Origin: an uncultured bacterium
GTDB taxonomy: Bacteria > Cyanobacteriota > Vampirovibrionia > Gastranaerophilales > Gastranaerophilaceae
NCBI GenBank assembly: GCA_902772945.1
Contig: CACYCU010000049.1
Location: forward strand, 1-16,942
DNA: 16,942 bases
Direction: 5' to 3'
Shown: positions 13,415 through 16,942 of the stretch, piece by piece
How the letters are laid out: every line of letters begins with the position of its first letter
Numbering within the stretch: the stretch's first letter is position 1
Notes under the pieces: generated by a model
Seen by the model: only the letters and a program-made list of their open reading frames with translations
Database searches by the model: none
Told to the model about the DNA's origin: nothing
Translations under genes and position numbers: made by a program

Positions 13415-14230
13415 ATGAACATTATTAAACCTCCTTTATTAAAAACAGGTGATACTATAGGAATTATTTCACCTTCAGGTGCAATGGAAGATAAGACAAA
13501 TCTTGAACGAGCTATAGATTTTTTTGAAAACAGAGGGTTTCATATCAAGTTAAGTCAAAACATTTATTCAAAAAAAAGATATTTAGCGGGTGATGATGAT
13601 GTTCGTGCAAATGAACTTAATCAAATGTTCGCGGATAATTCTGTTAATGCAATAATTGCTTTGAGAGGCGGTTATGGTGCTATCAGGATTATTGATAAAA
13701 TTGATTATGAATTAATAAGAAACAACCCCAAAATTTTTTGCGGGTATTCTGATATAACAGTTTTAAATGCTATGATTTTAAAAAGAGCCGGACTTAAAAC
13801 GTATTCAGGCCCTATGATATTGAGTGATTTTGGCTCGGAAAATATTTGCGAATTTACAATAAATAAATTTTTTGAAACTGTAATGGAAGACAAGTTTGAT
13901 TATAAAGGACATTTTTGGGGCGGAAATTTGTCTTCTCTTGTGTCGTTATGCGGGATTGATTTTGTTCCTGATTTTAAATTTGATTTTTTTATTGAAGATT
14001 TGAATGAGCCTGTTTATAAAATTGATAAAATGTTGACTCAATTATCTAAAATTTCGGAATTTAAAAAGAATATAAATTCAATTTATGTTGGGGAGTTTTT
14101 GGATATAGATAATTCCGATTGGCTGGATGAAGTTTTATGCGAATTCTCTGAAAATTTAGATATTCCTTTATATAAAAATTTTCCTGCATCACATTCTGAT
14201 AAAAAGGCAACAATTCCGTATGGCGATTAA
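13415..14230 (+). CDS. ldcA: LD-carboxypeptidase (peptidase family S66)
   Basis: S66 enzymes remove the terminal D-alanine from murein tetrapeptides during peptidoglycan recycling; MccF-type members cleave peptide antibiotics. In this 271-residue protein the nucleophile lies in GYSD (110-113, Ser112), the N-terminal IGIISPSGA strand is typical, RGGYGA (84-89) and GGNLSSL (169-175) match the family, the catalytic Glu is probably Glu194 in IEDLNEPVYKID, and His260 lies in ASHSDKKATIPYGD. The protein stops directly after the P-x-G motif, whereas relatives usually have one more short strand, so the C-terminus is about 15-25 residues short while all triad residues remain. AGGAAAG precedes the ATG. 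It is divergent from dnaX. The cytoplasmic recycling role is inferred from the family and the lack of a signal peptide. Confidence 0.9.
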   Translation: MNIIKPPLLKTGDTIGIISPSGAMEDKTNLERAIDFFENRGFHIKLSQNIYSKKRYLAGDDDVRANELNQMFADNSVNAIIALRGGYGAIRIIDKIDYELIRNNPKIFCGYSDITVLNAMILKRAGLKTYSGPMILSDFGSENICEFTINKFFETVMEDKFDYKGHFWGGNLSSLVSLCGIDFVPDFKFDFFIEDLNEPVYKIDKMLTQLSKISEFKKNINSIYVGEFLDIDNSDWLDEVLCEFSENLDIPLYKNFPASHSDKKATIPYGD

Positions 14231-14243
14231 TTTTTGTGTATAC

Positions 14244-14263
14244 CATAAAATATTAATTTTATG
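14244..14263. repeat. AT-only palindrome upstream of nifU
   Basis: CATAAAAT-ATTA-ATTTTATG is a perfect 8-bp inverted repeat with a 4-base centre, 69 bp before the nifU start. It lacks a GC stem and an adjacent T tract, so it is a poor terminator. It could be an operator for the Fe-S genes, or chance in AT-rich DNA. Confidence 0.3.
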
Positions 14264-14290
14264 TTAATTACTCTTTTATCTGATTTTTTT

Positions 14291-14301
14291 TGCTATACAA
14301 T
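14291..14301 (+). promoter_or_regulatory. Candidate extended -10 promoter for nifU-nifS
   Basis: TGCTATACAAT contains an extended -10 (TG, one base, TATACA) or the overlapping TACAAT at 14296-14301. It gives a leader of about 25-30 bases carrying the AAAAGG ribosome binding site (14320-14325). There is no good -35. Confidence 0.4.
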
Positions 14302-14332
14302 AATTTATAGTAAAATATAAAAAGGTAAAATT

Positions 14333-15169
14333 ATGTGGGATTATTCGGAAAAAGTTATAGATCATTACAGAAACCCTCGTAATGTGGGAAAAATAGATAA
14401 TGCTGATGCAGTAGGAGAAGCAGGTTCTTTGGCCTGCGGAGATTCTTTGAAAATATACTTAAAGATTGAAAACAATATAGTAACAGATGCAAAATTTCAA
14501 ACTTTCGGCTGCGGTTCTGCAGTTGCAAGTTCAAGTATTTTGACAGAAATGATTATAGGTAAAACGGTAGAAGAAGTTCGAAAAATTACTAATAAAGATA
14601 TTGCAGATCAACTTGGCGGCTTGCCCCCAGAGAAGATGCACTGTTCTGTTATGGGGTATGAAGCTTTAGAAGATGCTCTAAAAAATTATGGTGATTATAC
14701 AGACCTTGATGATTTGAGAAATGAGGAAGCGAATAATAACAAGGAAGAAAAGATTGTTTGTACTTGTTTTGGAATAACAGAAAATGTAATTTGGGATGCT
14801 ATAAAAATTAACGGTTTAAAAACTGTTGAAGAAGTAACAAATTATACAAAAGCAGGTGGTGCATGCGGCAGATGTAAAGGAGCTATACAAGATATTATTG
14901 ATACTTATTATAAAAAGACAAAGGAGTCTTCATTATCTCCTGCTCAAAAGATTTTAAAGATAAATAATATTATAGAAAATCAAATTTCTCCTGAGTTAAA
15001 AAAAGACGGAGGAGATATTACTCTTGTTGATATAGATGGAGATAAAGTGCTTGTAAAATTGAGAGGCAGATGCTCAGGTTGTAAAAATTCGCATTTGACA
15101 TTGAAGGCATTTGTTGAAACAACATTGAGAGAAACAGTTGACAAAAATATAGAAGTAATAGAGGTATAA
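14333..15169 (+). CDS. nifU: Fe-S cluster scaffold NifU, full three-domain form
   Basis: NifU assembles Fe-S clusters on sulfur supplied by NifS and passes them to target proteins. All three modules of the complete NIF-type protein are present in 278 residues. The IscU-like domain (1-125) has Cys35 (ACGD), Cys60 (GCGSA) and Cys104 (HCSVM). A [2Fe-2S] BFD-like domain (about 140-195) has Cys143, Cys145, Cys178 and Cys181. The C-terminal Nfu domain (about 205-278) has Cys247-x-x-Cys250 in RGRCSGCKNS. It is followed after two bases by nifS. Full NifU outside nitrogen fixers is known from anaerobes and microaerophiles such as Helicobacter, where it serves general Fe-S assembly. With no nitrogenase genes in the window, that role is the likely one here. 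Confidence 0.96.
   Translation: MWDYSEKVIDHYRNPRNVGKIDNADAVGEAGSLACGDSLKIYLKIENNIVTDAKFQTFGCGSAVASSSILTEMIIGKTVEEVRKITNKDIADQLGGLPPEKMHCSVMGYEALEDALKNYGDYTDLDDLRNEEANNNKEEKIVCTCFGITENVIWDAIKINGLKTVEEVTNYTKAGGACGRCKGAIQDIIDTYYKKTKESSLSPAQKILKINNIIENQISPELKKDGGDITLVDIDGDKVLVKLRGRCSGCKNSHLTLKAFVETTLRETVDKNIEVIEV
15161..15164 (+). promoter_or_regulatory. Ribosome binding site for the TTG start of nifS
   Basis: GAGG inside the last codons of nifU is followed by seven bases and a TTG at 15172. The family N-terminus (x-IYLDNNATT) begins exactly there, and no in-frame ATG is near, so the TTG is the start. Confidence 0.75.
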
Positions 15170-15171
15170 AA

Positions 15172-16362
15172 TTGATTTATTTAGATAACAATGCAACCAC
15201 AAAAGTTGACCCAAAAGTACTTGAGGCAATGCTTCCTTATTTTAAGGATGAGTATGCAAACCCATCAAGCGTATACGAATTTGCAAAACGTTCAAATCAC
15301 GCAGTAAGAGATGCCAGAGGGGTTATTAAAGATTTTTTCAATGCTGAAAATGAAAAGGAAATAATATTTACATCTTGCGGCTCTGAAAGTGCAAATACTG
15401 CTATTCGTGGCGTTTTAAATATGAACAAAAGTAAACGTCATATAATAACTTCAAAAGTAGAGCATCCTTGCGTCTTGAATTTGTACTCAGCTTTAGAAAA
15501 AGAAGGATATAAGGTTGATTATATCGGGGTAAATTCTAATGGTGAATTAGATTTGGCTCAATTAGAAAGTTGCATTGATTCTGATACCGCATTAGTTTCT
15601 ATAATGTATGCAAATAATGAAACGGGTGTAATATTTCCGATAGAAAAAATTTCTCAAATAATTAAATCCAAAAATCCCGAAACTAAATTTTTTGTGGACG
15701 CCGTTCAAGTTACCGGAAAAATCCCTATTGATGTTCAAGCAACAGGTGTGGATTTGATGAGTATCTCCGGTCATAAATTCCATGCGCCAAAAGGCATTGG
15801 TGCATTGTATGTCAATTCAAAAACTCTTATCACTCCGTTAATCATTGGTGGTCATCAGGAAAGAGGGAAACGAGCCGGTACGGAAAATGTTCCTTATATT
15901 GTCGGAATGGCAAAAGCGGCAGAGCTTGCTATGGACAATTTAAAGCACGAAGCTACAGAAGTCAAAAGATTGCGCGATAAATTAGAAGCAAACATCTTGA
16001 AAAATGTTTTTAATGCGAGAGTCAACGCAGGTATTATGAGCAGAGTTCCTAATACGACAAATATAGGTTTTGAATATATTGAAGGCGAATTAATTCTTCT
16101 TCATTTAAGTGATCTTGGAATATGCGCAAGCTCAGGTAGTGCCTGCACGTCAGGTTCTTTAGAACCATCTCACGTTCTTAGGGCGATGAATGTGCCGTTT
16201 ACTGCAATACATGGCAGCATAAGATTTTCACTTTCAAAATTTACAACTGAAAAAGAAATCGATTATGTTTGTGAAAAAATGCCTTCAATTATTGAAAAAC
16301 TTACAAATATTTCTCCGTTTCAAGAAGAATTGCAAGCATTAAAAGCTCGTAACCGAAATTAA
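15172..16362 (+). CDS. nifS: Cysteine desulfurase NifS
   Basis: This PLP enzyme takes sulfur from cysteine as a persulfide and hands it to the scaffold NifU encoded just upstream. The 396-residue length is typical of group I desulfurases. Motifs are IYLDNNATT (2-10), NPSSVYEFAK (30-39), EHPC with His98 stacking on PLP, YANNETG (146-152), FVDAVQ with Asp176 and Gln179, the PLP lysine Lys202 in SGHKFHAPKG, and the persulfide Cys325 in SGSACTSGSLEPSHVL. The start is TTG with GAGG seven bases ahead, two bases after nifU, so the two are co-translated. Cys325 lies in the longer mobile loop of the NifS/IscS group, not the SufS type. No terminator is visible before the facing gene. Confidence 0.96.
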   Translation: MIYLDNNATTKVDPKVLEAMLPYFKDEYANPSSVYEFAKRSNHAVRDARGVIKDFFNAENEKEIIFTSCGSESANTAIRGVLNMNKSKRHIITSKVEHPCVLNLYSALEKEGYKVDYIGVNSNGELDLAQLESCIDSDTALVSIMYANNETGVIFPIEKISQIIKSKNPETKFFVDAVQVTGKIPIDVQATGVDLMSISGHKFHAPKGIGALYVNSKTLITPLIIGGHQERGKRAGTENVPYIVGMAKAAELAMDNLKHEATEVKRLRDKLEANILKNVFNARVNAGIMSRVPNTTNIGFEYIEGELILLHLSDLGICASSGSACTSGSLEPSHVLRAMNVPFTAIHGSIRFSLSKFTTEKEIDYVCEKMPSIIEKLTNISPFQEELQALKARNRN

Positions 16363-16369
16363 TGATAAA

Positions 16370-16903
16370 TTAATCAAATCTAAAAATTCTTTTTATAAAA
16401 TCCAGATATTTATTATGTTTTTTGGGGTATGATATTGGCGGGTAATACATTGGACTACAAGGTATATCATTATAAGAACCGTTTTTTCCTTCTTTTATTA
16501 ATTTATCTAATTTTTTATCCAAAATTTTATCGCCGCTGTTCATCCCCATTTTCCGGTAAAAGACGTGTGGTACAGCTTCCGGTAAAAAGCTAAAATCGGC
16601 TTTTAAGTGGACAAAACCGTTGCAGTCCTCTTTCTTGGAACAGTATTTGGCAAAGTTTAGCATTTTTGAACCGTAGCCATGTTTAATTTTGTATGATGAT
16701 AAATATGAGATGTATAATGATTTAACTATTGAATTATCTCTAGAAATAATAGCCGGAATATAACGCATTACAGCTTGCAATTCGCCTGTTTTAGTGTCAA
16801 ACATATAATTTTGTCTTATTCTATGTGATCCGTAATGGGTAATGTTTTGGTATATTAAACTCGAAGGGAGTTGTTTTTGTTTTATTGGCGGAAATTTTAA
16901 CAT
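16370..16903 (-). CDS. Hypothetical protein with GNAT acetyltransferase-like core
   Basis: This 177-residue protein has an LYISYLSSYKIKHGYGSKML stretch (63-82) that looks like strand beta-4 and the acetyl-CoA-binding loop of GNAT enzymes (R/K-x-x-G-x-G), followed by a helix. HVFYRKMGM (113-121) matches the usual late strand where an 'FY-x-x-x-G' occurs. The preceding AVMRYIPAII fits a GNAT strand. The C-terminal 50 residues are basic and proline-rich (PCSPMYYPPISYP) and have no assignment. The substrate is unknown. AAGG lies about ten bases before the ATG, so the start is reasonable. It faces nifS with a 7-bp gap and is read as a separate unit. The family call is tentative, because motif A is only partly matched. 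Confidence 0.6.
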   Translation of the reverse strand: MLKFPPIKQKQLPSSLIYQNITHYGSHRIRQNYMFDTKTGELQAVMRYIPAIISRDNSIVKSLYISYLSSYKIKHGYGSKMLNFAKYCSKKEDCNGFVHLKADFSFLPEAVPHVFYRKMGMNSGDKILDKKLDKLIKEGKNGSYNDIPCSPMYYPPISYPKKHNKYLDFIKRIFRFD

Positions 16904-16942
16904 GATTTTTAAACCTTCATTTATATAATGCTCAAAAAAATA

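Noticed and set aside
14244..14263. Terminator for the LD-carboxypeptidase gene
   Set aside because: The stem is A/T only and no T tract follows directly; the nearest T8 is about 20 bases away. It is kept only as a low-confidence palindrome.
1..16942. Mobile elements, CRISPR arrays, tRNA or rRNA genes, defence systems
   Set aside because: No transposase, integrase, repeat-spacer array, cloverleaf or terminal inverted repeats were seen on reading both strands. The gene content is ordinary chromosomal core plus a few lineage-specific genes.

Overview
The window is a compact, AT-rich bacterial chromosome segment made almost entirely of housekeeping genes. Several traits fit a gut-type member of the non-photosynthetic cyanobacterial sister lineage (Vampirovibrionia/Melainabacteria, Gastranaerophilales-like): a DnaX C-terminal tail resembling cyanobacterial ones, a short class III prepilin of the kind common there, a GshB-type ATP-grasp protein, and a full-length three-domain NifU beside NifS. 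This assignment is inference from family resemblance, not from a marker-gene tree.

Left part (1-2655): the 3' end of lepA is followed on the + strand by three tightly coupled small genes that look like diverged copies of one unknown family. A bidirectional terminator ends them, and gpmI arrives from the other side on the - strand. Reading leftward on the - strand, 6538-2714 holds obg, an amidohydrolase-fold protein that has lost its metal ligands, a yjbQ-family gene overlapping it by ATGA, and a prepilin-like gene broken by one in-frame amber codon.

Middle (6539-10488): tsaD diverges from obg and converges with a gshB-like gene only 4 bp away. Then comes a long leader region and a gene for a lysine/alanine-rich coiled-coil protein with a glycine-rich hydrophobic segment at each end. 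It is closed by a strong bidirectional terminator shared with a UPF0173 metallo-hydrolase on the - strand.

Right part (10489-16942): ribD (+) and dnaX (-) overlap tail to tail. dnaX diverges from an LD-carboxypeptidase gene. nifU and nifS follow as a two-gene Fe-S assembly unit, and a small GNAT-like gene faces them.

There is no mobile element, CRISPR array, tRNA or rRNA that I can see, and no gene-free stretch over 300 bp (the longest is 8622-8853). The less ordinary signals are: (1) genes without a Shine-Dalgarno whose ATG lies exactly 6 nt after a TANAAT box (amidohydrolase-like, ribD, dnaX), which suggests leaderless transcripts; (2) the ligand-less amidohydrolase coupled to yjbQ; (3) the amber-interrupted prepilin; (4) the tandem small-gene family after lepA; (5) the two-anchor coiled-coil protein.
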